This document shows, piece by piece, positions 12,542-24,459 of a DNA stretch of 64,000 nt. Position 1 is the first letter of the stretch. Each line of letters begins with the position of its first letter. A model generated the notes under the pieces. The model made no database searches, was not told the DNA's origin, and saw only the letters and a program-made list of their open reading frames with translations. The position numbers were made by a program, and so were the translations under genes. The DNA is from Haematobia irritans (Eukaryota; Arthropoda; Insecta; Diptera; Muscidae): the NCBI RefSeq assembly GCF_050003625.1, contig NC_134401.1:96264852-96328851 (forward strand), read 5' to 3'.

Positions 12542-13167
12542 TCACGAATTATCGTCCTTTTCGCATTAGGACGCATATTTAAGGAGATATGGCCAAAAGA
12601 AGTTTTTCATATAAAAATTTCAATTTTTTTAGGTTTTGGGTGGATTTTTGAATTTTTTGAGGGTGGTCACGAATTATCGTCCTTTTCGCTGTAAGACGCA
12701 TATTTAAGGAGATATGGCCAAAAGAAGTTTTTCATATAAAAATTTCAATTTTTTTAGGTTTTGGGTGGATTTTTCAATTTTTTGATGGTGGTCACGAATT
12801 ATCGTCCTTTTCGCTGTAGGACGCATATTTAAGGAGATATGGCCAAAAGAAGTTTTTCATATAAAAAATTCAATTTTTTTAGGTTTTGGGTGGATTTTTG
12901 AATTTTTTGAGGGTGGTCACGAATTATCGTCCTTTTCGCTCTAGGACGCTTAGTTTAGGAGATATGGCCAAAATAAGTTTTTCATATAAAAATTTCAATT
13001 TTTTTAGGATGTGGGTGGATTTTTCAATTTTTTGATGGTGGTCACGAATTATCGTCCTTTTCGCTCTAGGACGCATATTTAAGGAGATATGGCCAAAAGA
13101 AGTTTTTCATATGAAAATTTCATTTTTTTTAGGTTTTGGGTGGATTTTTGAATTTTTTGAGGGTGGT

Positions 13168-13193
13168 CATTGAATATTTTGAGGGTGGTCACG
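13168..13193 (+). repeat. 22-bp internal duplication (147-bp monomer)
   Basis: After gagggtggtca the text repeats ttgaatattttgagggtggtca before reaching aattatcg, so the landmarks at 13,047 and 13,194 are 147 bp apart. The repeated part carries the gaatatttt variant while the first part carries gaatttttt, so two monomers of different type were joined out of phase. I did not find a copy elsewhere. Confidence 0.85.
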
Positions 13194-14033
13194 AATTATC
13201 GTCCTTTTTGCTCTAGGACGCTTAGTTTAGGAGATATGGCCAAAATAAGTTTTTCATATAAAAATTTCAATTTTTTTAGGTTATGGGTGGATTTTTCAAT
13301 TTTTTGAGGGTGGTCACGAATTATCGTCCTTTTCGCTCTAGGACGCATATTTAAGGAGATATGACCAAAAGAAGTTTTTCATATAAAAATTAAATTTTTT
13401 TTTAGGTTTTGGGTGGATTTTTCAATTTTTTGAGGGTGGTCACGAATTATCGTCCTTTTCGCTCTAGGACGCATATTTAAGGAGATATGGCCAAAAGAAG
13501 TTTTTCATATAAAAATTTAAATTTTTTTAGGATTTGGGTGGATTTTTCAATTTTTTGATGGTGGTCACAAATTATCGTCCATTTCGCTCTAGGACGCATA
13601 TTTAAGGAGATATGGCCAAAAGAAGTTTTTCATATAAAAATTTCAATTTTTTTAGGTTTTGGGTGGATTTTTCAATTTTTTGATGGTGGTCACGAATTAT
13701 CGTCCTTTTCGCTGTAGGTCGCATATTTAAGGAGATATGACCAAAAGAAGTTTTTCATATAAAAATTTCATTTTTTTTTGAGGTTTTGGGTGGATTTTTC
13801 ACTTTTTTGATGGTGGTCACGAATTATCGTCCTTTTCGCTCTAGGACGCATATTTAAGGAGATATGGCCAAAAGAAGTTTTTCATATAAAAATTTCAATT
13901 TTTTTAGGTTTTGGGTGGATTTTTCAATTTTTTGATGGTGGTCACGAATTATCGTCCTTTTCGCTCTAGGACGCATATTTAAAGAGATATAGTCAAAAGA
14001 AGTTTTTCATATAAAAATTTCAATTTTTTTAGG

Positions 14034-14060
14034 TTTTTGGGTGGATTTGGTTTTGGGTGG
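14034..14060 (+). repeat. 17-bp internal duplication of gggtggattt segment
   Basis: The text reads gggtggatttggttttgggt and then gatttttgaa, so the aggtttt-gggtgg segment is present twice. The same structure near 19,263-19,290 is the duplication B counterpart. It looks like slippage between two copies of gggtggattt. Confidence 0.85.
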
Positions 14061-14941
14061 ATTTTTGAATTTTTTGAGGGTGGTCACGAATTATCGTCCT
14101 TTTCGCTCTAGGACGCATATTTAAGGAGATATGGCCAAAATAAGTTTTTCATATAAAAATCTCAATTTTTTTAGGTTTTTGGTGGATTTTTCATATTTTT
14201 GAGGGTGGTCACGAATTATCGTCCTTTTCGCTCTAGGACGCTTAGTTTAGGAGATATGGCCAAAATAAGTTTTTCATATAAAAATTTCAATTTTTTTTAG
14301 GATTTGGGTGGATTTTTCAATTTTTTGATGGTGGTCACGAATTATCGTCCTTTTCGCTCTAGGACGCATATTTAAGGAGATATGGCCAAAAGAAGTTTTT
14401 CATATAAAAATTTCATTTTTTTTAGGTTTTGGGTGGATTTTTCAATTTTTTGATGGTGGTCACGAATTATCGTCCTTTTCGCTCTAGGACGCATATTTAA
14501 AGAGATATGGTCAAAAGAAGTTTTTCATATAAAAATTTCAATTTTTTTAGGTTTTGGGTGGATTTTTGAATTTTTTGAGGGTGGTCACGAATTATCGTCC
14601 TTTTCGCTCTAGGACGCATATTTAAGGAGATATGGCCAAAATAAGTTTTTCATATAAAAATTTAAATTTTTTAGGTTTTGGGTGGATTTTTCAATGTTTT
14701 GAGGGTGGTCACGAATTATCGTCCTTTTCGCTCTAGGACGCTTAGTTTAGGAGATATGGCCAAAATAAGTTTTTCATATAAAAATTTCAATTTTTTTAGG
14801 ATTTGGGTGGATTTTTCAATTTTTTGATGGTGGTCACGAATTATCGTCCTTTTCGCTATAGGACGCATATTTAAGGAGATATGGCCAAAAGAAGTTTTTC
14901 ATATGAAAATTTAATTTTTTTTTGGTTTTGGGTGGATTTTT

Positions 14942-14960
14942 GAATTTTTGCTCTAGGACG
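14942..14960 (+). repeat. Copy of the 30-bp deletion junction
   Basis: Fusion gaatttttgctctagg after a catatgaaaa monomer, inside large duplication B copy 1. Its counterpart in copy 2 is near 19,922. Confidence 0.9.
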
Positions 14961-16129
14961 CATATTTAAGGAGATATGGCCAAAATAAGTTTTTCATATA
15001 AAAATTTCAATTTTTTTAGGTTTTGGGTGGATTTTTCAATTTTTTGAGGGTGGTCACGAATTATCGTCCTTTTCGCTCTAGGACGCTTAGTTTAGGAGAT
15101 ATGGCCAAAATAAGTTTTTCATATAAAAATTTCAATTTTTTTAGGATTTGGGTGGATTTTTCAATTTTTTGAGGGTGGTCACGAATTATCGTCCTTTTCG
15201 CTCTAGGACGCATATTTAAGGAGATATGGCCAAAAGAAGTTTTTCATATAAAAATTTCAATTTTTTTAGGTTTTGGGTGGATTTTTCAATTTTTTGAGGG
15301 TGGTCACGAATTATCGTCCTTTTCGCTCTAGGACGCTTAGTTTAGGAGATATGGCCAAAATAAGTTTTTCATATAAAAATTTCAATTTTTTTAGGATGTG
15401 GGTGGATTTTTCAATTTTTTGACGGTGGTCACGAATTATCGTCCTTTTCGCTCTAGGACGCATATTTAAGGAGATATGGCCAAAAGAAGTTTTTCATATG
15501 AAAATTTCATTTTTTTAAGGTTTTGGGTGGATTTTTGAATTTTTTGAGGGTGGTCACGAATTATCGTCCTTTTCGCTCTAGGACGCATATTTAAGGAGAT
15601 ATGGCCAAAAGAAGTTTTTCATATAAAAATTTCAATTTTTTTAGGTTTTGGGTGGATTTTTGAATATTTTGAGGGTGGTCGCGTATTATCGTCCTTTTCG
15701 CTCTAGGACGCATATTTAGGGAGATATGGCCAAAAGAAGTTTTTCATATAAAAATTTCAATTTTTTTAGGTTTTGGGTGGATTTTTGAATTTTTTGAGGG
15801 TGGTCACGAATTATCGTCCTTTGCGCTATAGGACGCATATTTAAGGAGATATGGCCAAAAGAAGTTTTTCATATAAAAATTTCAATTTTTTTAGGTTTTG
15901 GGTGGATTTTTCAATTTTTTGATGGTGGTCACGAATTATCGTCCTTTTCGCTCTAGGACGCATATTTAAGGAGATATGGCCAAAAGAAGTTTTTCATATA
16001 AAAATTAAATTTTTTTTAGGTTTTGGGTGGATTTTTGAATTTTTTGAGGGTGGTCACGAATTATCGTCCTTTTCGCTCTAGGACGCATATTTAAGGAGAT
16101 ATGGCCAAAAGAAGTTTTTCATATAAAAA

Positions 16130-19100
16130 TTTCAATTTTTTTAGGATTTGGGTGGATTTTTCAATTTTTTGATGGTGGTCACAAATTATCGTCCTTTTCG
16201 CTCTAGGACGCATATTTAAGGAGATATGGCCAAAAGAAGTTTTTCATATAAAAATTTCAATTTTTTTAGGTTTTGGGTGGATTTTTGAATATTTTGAGGG
16301 TGGTCACGAATTATCGTCCTTTTCGCTCTAGGACGCATATTTAAGGAGATATGGCCAAAAGAAGTTTTTCATATAAAAATTTCAATTTTTTTAGGTTTTG
16401 GGTGGATTTTTGAATTTTTTGAGGGTGGTCACGAATTATCGTCCTTTGCGCTATAGGACGCATATTTAAGGAGATATGGCCAAAAGAAGTTTTTCATATA
16501 AAAATTTCAATTTTTTTAGGTTTCGGGTGGATTTTTGATTTTTTTGAGGGTGGGCACGAATTATCGTCCTTTTCGCTCTAGGACGCTTAGTTTAGGAGAT
16601 ATGGCCAAAATAAGTTTTTCATATAAAAATTTCAATTTTTTTAGGTTTTGGGTGGATTTTTGAATTTTTTGAGGGTGGTCACGAATTATCGTCCTTTTCG
16701 CTCTAGGACGCTTAGTTTAGGAGATATGGCCAAAATAAGTTTTTCATATAAAAATTTCAATTTTTTTAGGTTTTGGGTGGATTTTTGAATATTTTGAGGG
16801 TGGTCACGAATTATCGTCCTTTTCGCTCTAGGACGCATATTTAAAGAGATATGGTCAAAAGAAGTTTTTCATATAAAAATGTCAATTTTTTTAGGTTTTG
16901 GGTGGATTTTTGAATTTTTTGAGGGTGGTCACGAATTATCGTCCTTTTCGCTCTAGGACGCATATTTAAGGAGATATGACCAAAAGAAGTTTTTCATATA
17001 AAAATTTAAATTTTTTTAGGATTTGGGTGGATTTTTCAATTTTTTGATGGTGGTCACAAATTATCGTCCTTTTCGCTCTAGGACGCATATTTAAGGAGAT
17101 ATGGCTAAAAGAAGTTTTTCATATAAAAATTTCAATTTTTTTAGGTTTTGGGTGGATTTTTGAATTTTTTGAGGGTGGTCACGAATTATCGTCCTTTTCG
17201 CTGTAGGACGCATATTTAAGGAGATATGGCCAAAAGAAGTTTTTCATATAAAAATTTCAATTTTTTTAGGTTTTGGGTGGATTTTTGAATTTTTTGAGGG
17301 TGGTCACGAATTATCGTCCTTTGCGCTATAGGACGCATATTTAAGGAGATATGGCCAAAAGAAGTTTTTCATTTAAAAATTACAATTTTTTTAGGTTTTG
17401 GGTGGATTTTTGAATATTTTGAGGGTGGTCACGAATTATCGTCCTTTTTGCTCTAGGACGCTTAGTTTAGGAGATATGGCCAAAAGAAGTTTTTCATATA
17501 AAAATTTCAATTTTTTTAGGATTTGGGTGGATTTTTCAATTGTTTGATGGTGGTCACGAATTATCGTCCTTTTCGCTCTAGGACGCATATTTAAGGAGAT
17601 ATGGCCAAAAGAAGTTTTTCATATAAAAATTTCAATTTTTTTAGGATTTGGGTGGATTTTTCAATTTTTTGAGGGTGGTCACGAATTATCGTCCTTTTCG
17701 CTCTAGGACGCATATTTAAGGAGATATGGCCAAAAGAAGTTTTTCATATAAAAATTTCAATTTTTTTAGGATTTGGGTGGATTTTTCAATTTTTTGATGG
17801 TGGTCACAAATTATCGTCCTTTTCGCTCTAGGACGCATATTTAAGGAGATATGGCTAAACGAAGTTTTTCATATAAAAATTTCCATTTTTTTTAGGTTTT
17901 GGGTGGATTTTTCAATTTTTTGATGGTGGTCACAAATTATCGTCCTTTTCGCTCTAGGACGCATATTTAAGGAGATATGGCTAAAAGAAGTTTTTCATAT
18001 AAAAATTTCAATTTTTTTAGGTTTTGGGTGGATTTTTGAGGGTGGTCACGAATTATCGTCCTTTTCGCGGTAGGACGCATATTTAAGGAGATATGGCCAA
18101 AAGAAGTTTTTCATATAAAAATTTCAATTTTTTTAGGTTTTGGGTGGATTTTTCAATTTTTTGATGGTGGTCACGAATTATCGTCCTTTTCGCTCTAGGA
18201 CGCATATTTAAGGAGATATGGCCAAAAGAAGTTTTTCATATAAAAATTTCAATTTTTTTAGGTTTTGGGTGGATTTTTGAATTTTTTGAGGGTGGTCACG
18301 AATTATCGTCCTTTTCGCTCTAGGACGCTTAGTTTAGGAGATATGGCCAAAATAAGTTTTTCATATAAAAATTTCAATTTTTTTAGGATGTGGGTGGATT
18401 TTTCAATTTTTTGATGGTGGTCACGAATTATCGTCCTTTTCGCTCTAGGACGCATATTTAAGGAGATATGGCCAAAAGAAGTTTTTCATATGAAAATTTC
18501 AATTTTTTTAGGTTTTGGGTGGATTTTTGAATATTTTGAGGGTGGTCACAAATTATCGTCCTTTTCGCTCTAGGACGCATATTTAAGGAGATATGGCCAA
18601 AAGAAGTTTTTCATATAAAAATTTCAATTTTTCTAGGTTTTGGGTGGATTTTTGAATATTTTGAGGGTGGTCACGAATTATCGTCCATTTTGCTCTAGGA
18701 CGCTTAGTTTAGGAGATATGGCCAAAATAAGTTTTTCATATAAAAATTTCATTTTTTTTAGGTTATGGGTGGATTTTTCAATTTTTTGATGGTGGTCACG
18801 AATTATCGTCCTTTTCGCTCTAGGACGCATATTTAAGGAGATATGGCCAAAAGAAGTTTTTCATATAAAAATTAAATTTTTTTTAGGTTTTGGGTGGATT
18901 TTTCAATTTTTTGAGGGTGGTCACGAATTATCGTCCTTTTCGCTCTAGGACGCATATTTAAGGAGATATGGCCAAAAGAAGTTTTTCATATAAAAATTTT
19001 AATTTTTTTAGGATTTGGGTGGATTTTTCAATTTTTTGATGGTGGTCACAAATTATCGTCCATTTCGCTCTAGGACGCATATTTAAGGAGATATGGCCAA

Positions 19101-20345
19101 AAGAAGTTTTTCATATAAAAATTTCAATTTTTTTAGGTTTTGGGTGGATTTTTCAATTTTTTGATGGTGGTCACGAATTATCGTCCTTTTCGCTCTAGGA
19201 CGCATATTTAAAGAGATATGGTCAAAAGAAGTTTTTCATATAAAAATTTCAATTTTTTTAGGTTTTTGGGTGGATTTGGTTTTGGGTGGATTTTTGAATT
19301 TTTTGAGGGTGGTCACGAATTATCGTCCTTTTCGCTGTAGGACGCATATTTAAGGAGATATGGCCAAAATAAGTTTTTCATATAAAAATTTCAATTTTTT
19401 TAGGTTTTGGGTGGATTTTTCAAATTTTTGAGGGTGGTCACGAATTATCGTCCTTTTCGCTCTAGGACGCTTAGTTTAGGAGATATGGCCAAAATAAGTT
19501 TTTCATATAAAAATTTCAATTTTTTTAGGATTTGGGTGGATTTTTCAATTTTTTGATGGTGGTCACGAATTATCGTCCTTTTCGCTCTAGGACGCATATT
19601 TAAGGAGATATGGCCAAAAGAAGTTTTTCATATAAAAATTTCATTTTTTTTTTTAGGTTTTGGGTGGATTTTTCAATTTTTTGATGGTGGTCACGAATTA
19701 TCGTCCTTTTCGCTCTAGGACGCATATTTAAAGAGATATGGTCAAAAGAAGTTTTTCATATAAAAATTTCAATTTTTTTAGGATTTGGGTGGATTTTTCA
19801 ATTTTTTGATGGTGGTCACGAATTATCGTCCTTTTCGCTCTAGGACGCATATTTAAGGAGATATGGCCAAAAGAAGTTTTTCATATGAAAATTTCATTTT
19901 TTTAGGTTTTGGGTGGATTTTTGAATTTTTGCTCTAGGACGCATATTTAAGGAGATATGGCCAAAATAAGTTTTTCATATAAAAATTTCAATTTTTTTAG
20001 GTTTTGGGTGGATTTTTCAATTTTTTGAGGGTGGTCACGAATTATCGTCCTTTTCGCTCTAGGACGCTTAGTTTAGGAGATATGGCCAAAATAAGTTTTT
20101 CATATAAAAATTTCAATTTTTTTAGGATTTGGGTGGATTTTTCAATTTTTTGAGGGTGGTCACGAATTATCGTCCTTTTCGCTCTAGGACGCATATTTAA
20201 GGAGATATGGCCAAAAGAAGTTTTTCATATAAAAAATTTCAATTTTTTTAGGTTTTGGGTGGATTTTTCAATTTTTTGAGGGTGGTCACGAATTATCGTC
20301 CTTTTCGCTCTAGGACGCTTAGTTTAGGAGATATGGCCAAAATAA
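16130..20345 (+). repeat. Large segmental duplication B, copy 2
   Basis: Partner of 10.25-15.35 kb, shorter by about 0.9 kb because several monomers were lost, including about two just before the 30-bp deletion block. Point differences are also visible; for example taaagagatatagtc at 13,981 corresponds to taaagagatatggtc here. The match ends near 20,345, where this copy continues with a taaatttttttt monomer. Confidence 0.85.
19921..19940 (+). repeat. Copy of the 30-bp deletion junction
   Basis: Counterpart of the junction near 14,942 in large duplication B copy 2, offset about 4,980 bp, with the same flanking monomer order. Confidence 0.9.
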
Positions 20346-22976
20346 GTTTTTCATATAAAAATTAAATTTTTTTTAGGTTTTGGGTGGATTTTTGAATTTT
20401 TTGAGGGTGGTCACGAATTATCGTCCTTTTCGCTCTAGGACGCATATTTAAGGAGATATGGCCAAAAGAAGTTTTTCATATAAAAATTTCAATTTTTTTA
20501 GAATTTGGGTGGATTTTTCAATTTTTTGATGGTGGTCACAAATTATCGTCCATTTCGCTCTAGGACGCATATTTAAGGAGATATGGCTAAAAGAAGTTTT
20601 TCATATAAAAATTTCAATTTTTTTAGGTTTTGGGTGGATTTTTGAATTTTTTGAGGGTGGTCACGAATTATCGTCCTTTTCGCTGTAGGACGCATATTTA
20701 AGGAGATATGGCCAAAAGAAGTTTTTCATATAAAAATTTCAATTTTTTTAGGTTTTGGGTGGATTTTTCAATTTTTTGATGGTGGTCACGAATTATCGTC
20801 CTTTTCGCTGTAGGACGCATATTTAAGGAGATATGGCCAAAAGAAGTTTTTCATATAAAAATTACATTTTTTTTTAGGTTTTGGGTGGATTTTTGAATTT
20901 TTTGAGGGTGGTCACGAATTATCGTCCTTTTCGCTCTAGGACGCATATTTAAGGAGATATGGCCAAAATAAGTTTTTCATATAAAAATTTCAATTTTTTT
21001 AGGTTTTGGGTGGATTTTTCAATTTTTTGAGGGTGGTCACGAATTATCGTCCTTTTCGCTCTAGGACGCTTAGTTTAGGAGATTGGCCAAAATAAGTTTT
21101 TCATATAAAAATTTCAATTTTTTTAGGATTTGGGTGGATTTTTCAATTTTTTGATGGTGGTCACGAATTATCGTCCTTTTCGCTCTAGGACGCATATTTA
21201 AGGAGATATGGCCAAAAGAAGTTTTTCATATGAAAATTTCATTTTTTTAGGTTTTGGGTGGATTTTTGAATTTTTGCTCTAGGACGCATATTTAAGGAGA
21301 TATGGCCAAAATAAGTTTTTCATATAAAAATTTCAATTTTTTTAGGTTTTGGGTGGATTTTTCAATTTTTTGAGGGTGGTCACGAATTATCGTCCTTTTC
21401 GCTCTAGGACGCTTAGTTTAGGAGATATGGCCATAATAAGTTTTTCATATAAAAATTTCAATTTTTTTAGGATTTGGGTGGATTTTTCAATTTTTTGAGG
21501 GTGGTCACGAATTATCGTCCTTTTCGCTCTAGGACGCATATTTAAGGAGATATGGCCAAAAGAAGTTTTTCATATAAAAATTTCAATTTTTTTAGGTTTT
21601 GGGTGGATTTTTGAATATTTTGAGGGTGGTCACGAATTATCGTCCTTTTCGCTATAGGACGCATATTTAAGGAGATATGGCCAAAAGAAGTTTTTCATAT
21701 AAAAATTTCAATTTTTTTAGGTTTTGGGTGGATTTTTGAATTTTTTGAGGGTGGTCACGAATTATCGTCCTTTTCGCTCTAGGACGCATATTTAAGGAGA
21801 TATGGCCAAAAGAAGTTTTTCATATAAAAATTTCAATTTTTTTAGGTTTTGGGTGGATCTTTGAATTTTTTGAGGGTGGTCACGAATTATCGTCCTTTGC
21901 GCTATAGGACGCATATTTAAGGAGATATGGCCAAAAGAAGTTTTTCATATAAAAATTTCAATTTTTTTAGGTTTTGGGTGGATTTTTGAATTTTTTGAGG
22001 GTGGGCACGAATTATCGTCCTTTTCGCTCTAGGACGCTTAGTTTAGGAGATATGGCCAAAATAAGTTTTTCATATAAAAATTTCAATTTTTTTAGGTTTT
22101 GGGTGGATTTTTGAATTTTTTGAGGGTGGTCACGAATTATCGTCCTTTTTGCTCTAGGACGGTTTGTTTAGGAGATATGGCCAAAATAAGTTTTTCATAT
22201 AAAAATTTCACTTTTTTTAGGATGTGGGTGGATTTTTCAATTTTTTGATGGTGGTCACGAATTATCGTCCTTTTCGCTCTAGGACGCTTAGTTTAGGAGA
22301 TATGGCCAAAAGAAGTTTCTCATATAAAAATTTCAATTTTTTTAGGATTTGGGTGGATTTTTCAATTTTTTGAGGGTGGTCACGAATTATCGTCCTTTTC
22401 GCTCTAGGACGCATATTTAAGGAGATATGGCCAAAAGAAGTTTTTCATATAAAAATTTCAATTTTTTTTAGGATTTGGGTGGATTTTTCAATTTTTTGAT
22501 GGTGGTCACAAATTATCGTCCTTTTCGCTCTAGGACGCATATTTAAGGAGATATGGCTAAAAGAAGTTTTTCATATAAAAATTTCAATTTTTTTAGGTTT
22601 TGGGTGGATTTTTGAATTTTTTGAGGGTGGTCACGAATTATCGTCCTTTTCGCTGTAGGACGCATATTTAAGGAGATATGGCCAAAAGAAGTTTTTCATA
22701 TAAAAATTTAAATTTTTTTAGGTTTTGGGTGGATTTTTCAATTTTTTGATGGTGGTCACGAATTATCGTCCTTTTCGCTCTAGGAGGCATATTTAAAGAG
22801 ATATGGTCAAAAGAAGTTTTTCATATAAAAATTTCAATTTTTTTAGGTTTTGGGTGGATTTTTCAATTTTTTGAGGGTGGTCACGAATTATCGTCCTTTT
22901 CGCTCTAGGACGCTTAGTTTAGGAGATATGGCCAAAATAAGTTTTTCATATAAAAATTTCAATTTTTTTAGTATTT
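20346..22976. repeat. Ordinary mixed-monomer stretch
   Basis: Satellite between large duplication B and the 1,483-bp duplication. Small anomalies: gagattggcc at about 21,081 lacks two bases of gagatatggcc; a monomer near 22,160 reads ggacggtttgtttagg in place of the usual gcttagtttagg. No other sequence type is present. Confidence 0.88.
21267..21285 (+). repeat. Copy of the 30-bp deletion junction
   Basis: Same fusion, followed by the same two monomer types as at 6.4 and 19.9 kb. It lies outside the large duplication B blocks, so it marks a separate copying of this short block. Confidence 0.9.
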
Positions 22977-24459
22977 GGGTGGATTTTTCAATTTTTTGAT
23001 GGTGGTCACGAATTATCGTCCTTTTCGCTCTAGGACGCATATTTGAGGAGATATGGCCAAAAGAAGTTTTTCATATAAAAATTTCAATTTTTTTAGGTTT
23101 TGGGTGGATTTTTGAATATTTTGAGGGTGGTCACGAATTATCGTCCTTTTCGCTCTAGGACGCATATTTAAGGAGATATGGCCAAAAGAAGTTTTTCATA
23201 TAAAAATTTCAATTTTTGTAGGTTTTGGGTGGATTTTTGAATTTTTTGAGGGTGGTCACGAATTATCGTCCTTTGCGCTATAGGACGCATATTTAAGGAG
23301 ATATGGCCAAAAGAAGTTTTTCATATAAAAATTTCAATTTTTTTAGGTTTTGGGTGGATTTTTGAATTTTTTGAGGGTGGTCACGAATTATCGTCCTTTG
23401 CGCTATAGGACGTATATTTAAGGAGATATGGCCGAAAGAAGTTTTTCATATAAAAATTTCAATTTTTTTAGGTTTCGGGTGGATTTTTGAATTTTTTGAG
23501 GGTGGGCACGAATTATCGTCCTTTTCGCTCTAGGACGCTTAGTTTAGGAGATATGGCCAAAATAAGTTTTTCATATAAAAATTTCAATTTTTTTAGGTTT
23601 TGGGTGGATTTTTGAATTTTTTGAGGGTGGTCACGAATTATCGTCCTTTTCGCTCTAGGACGCTTAGTTTAGGAGATATGGCCAAAATAAGTTTTTCATA
23701 TAAAAATTTCAATTTTTTTAGGTTTTGGGTGGATTTTTGAATATTTTGAGGGTGGTCACGAATTATCGTCCTTTTCGCTCTAGGACGAAAAGGACGATAA
23801 TTCGACGATAATTTCAATATTTTTAGGTTTTGGGTGGATTTTTGAATTTTTTGAGGGTGGTCACGAATTATCGTCCTTTTCGCTCTAGGACGCATATTTA
23901 AGGAGATATGGCCAAAATAAGTTTTTCATATAAAAATTTAAATTTTTTTAGGATTTGGATGGATTTTTAAATTTTTTGAGGGTGGTCACGAATTATCGTC
24001 CTTTTCGCTGTAGGACGCATATTTAAGGAGATATGGCCAAAAGAAGTTTTTCATATAAAAATTTCATTTTTTTTTTTAGGTTTTGGGTGGATTTTTCAAT
24101 TTTTTGATGGTGGTCACAAATTATCGTCCTTTTCGCTCTATGACGCATATTTAAGGAGATATGGCTAAAAGAAGTTTTTCATATAAAAATTTCAATTTTT
24201 TTAGGTTTTGGGTGGATTTTTGAATTTTTTGAGGGTGGTCACGAATTATCGTCCTTTTCGCTGTAGGACGCATATTTAAGGAGATATGGCCAAAAGAAGT
24301 TTTTCATATAAAAATTTCAATTTTTTTAGGTTTTGGGTGGATTTTTCAATTTTTTGATGGTGGTCACGAATTATCGTCCTTTTCGCTCTAGGACGCTTAG
24401 TTTAGGAGATATGGCCAAAATAAGTTTTTCATATAAAAATTTCAATTTTTTTAGGTTTT
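22977..24459 (+). repeat. 1,483-bp tandem duplication, unit 1
   Basis: Aligned with 24,460-25,942 at a constant offset of 1,483 bp. Shared rare markers in order: gcatatttgagg, a T run reading tttttgtagg, gacgtatattt, atggccgaaag, tttcgggtgg with gtgggcacg, the fold-back monomer, tttggatggatttttaaat, a long T run, and ctatgacgcat. I saw no difference in the lines checked. It is bounded on the left by agtattt versus aggtttt. Confidence 0.9.
23759..23813. repeat. Fold-back monomer with inverted satellite fragment
   Basis: cgaattatcgtccttttcg at 23,759-23,777 is followed after eight bases by its perfect reverse complement at 23,786-23,804, giving a 19-bp stem. A second inverted fragment, gacgataatt (23,804-23,813), follows at once. 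Together they replace monomer positions 28-70, so this monomer is 105 bp long. It is the only inverted satellite sequence I found, apart from its two copies. The likely origin is replication template switching, since the inserted bases can be copied from the opposite strand of the adjacent block. Confidence 0.95.

Larger units (their letters stand above)
10250..15350 (+). repeat. Large segmental duplication B, copy 1
   Basis: The ordered rare markers recur at 16.1-20.35 kb: tttcgggtgg with gtgggcacg near 10,645; catttaaaaattac near 11,742; a 9-bp-shortened ggatttttgagggtgg near 12,526; a 17-bp internal duplication near 14,041; the 30-bp deletion junction near 14,942. The offset falls stepwise from about 5,878 to 5,628, 5,504, 5,229 and 4,979, showing whole-monomer gains or losses after duplication. 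Confidence 0.85.

Noticed and set aside
23638..23895. 85-codon minus-strand open frame, identical at 25,121-25,378 and 29,201-29,458
   Set aside because: It runs across the fold-back monomer and its neighbours, and exists only because the 105-bp monomer shifts the frame past the usual stops. The three identical copies come from the 1,483-bp and 4,080-bp duplications. There is no gene context, and the composition is that of the satellite.
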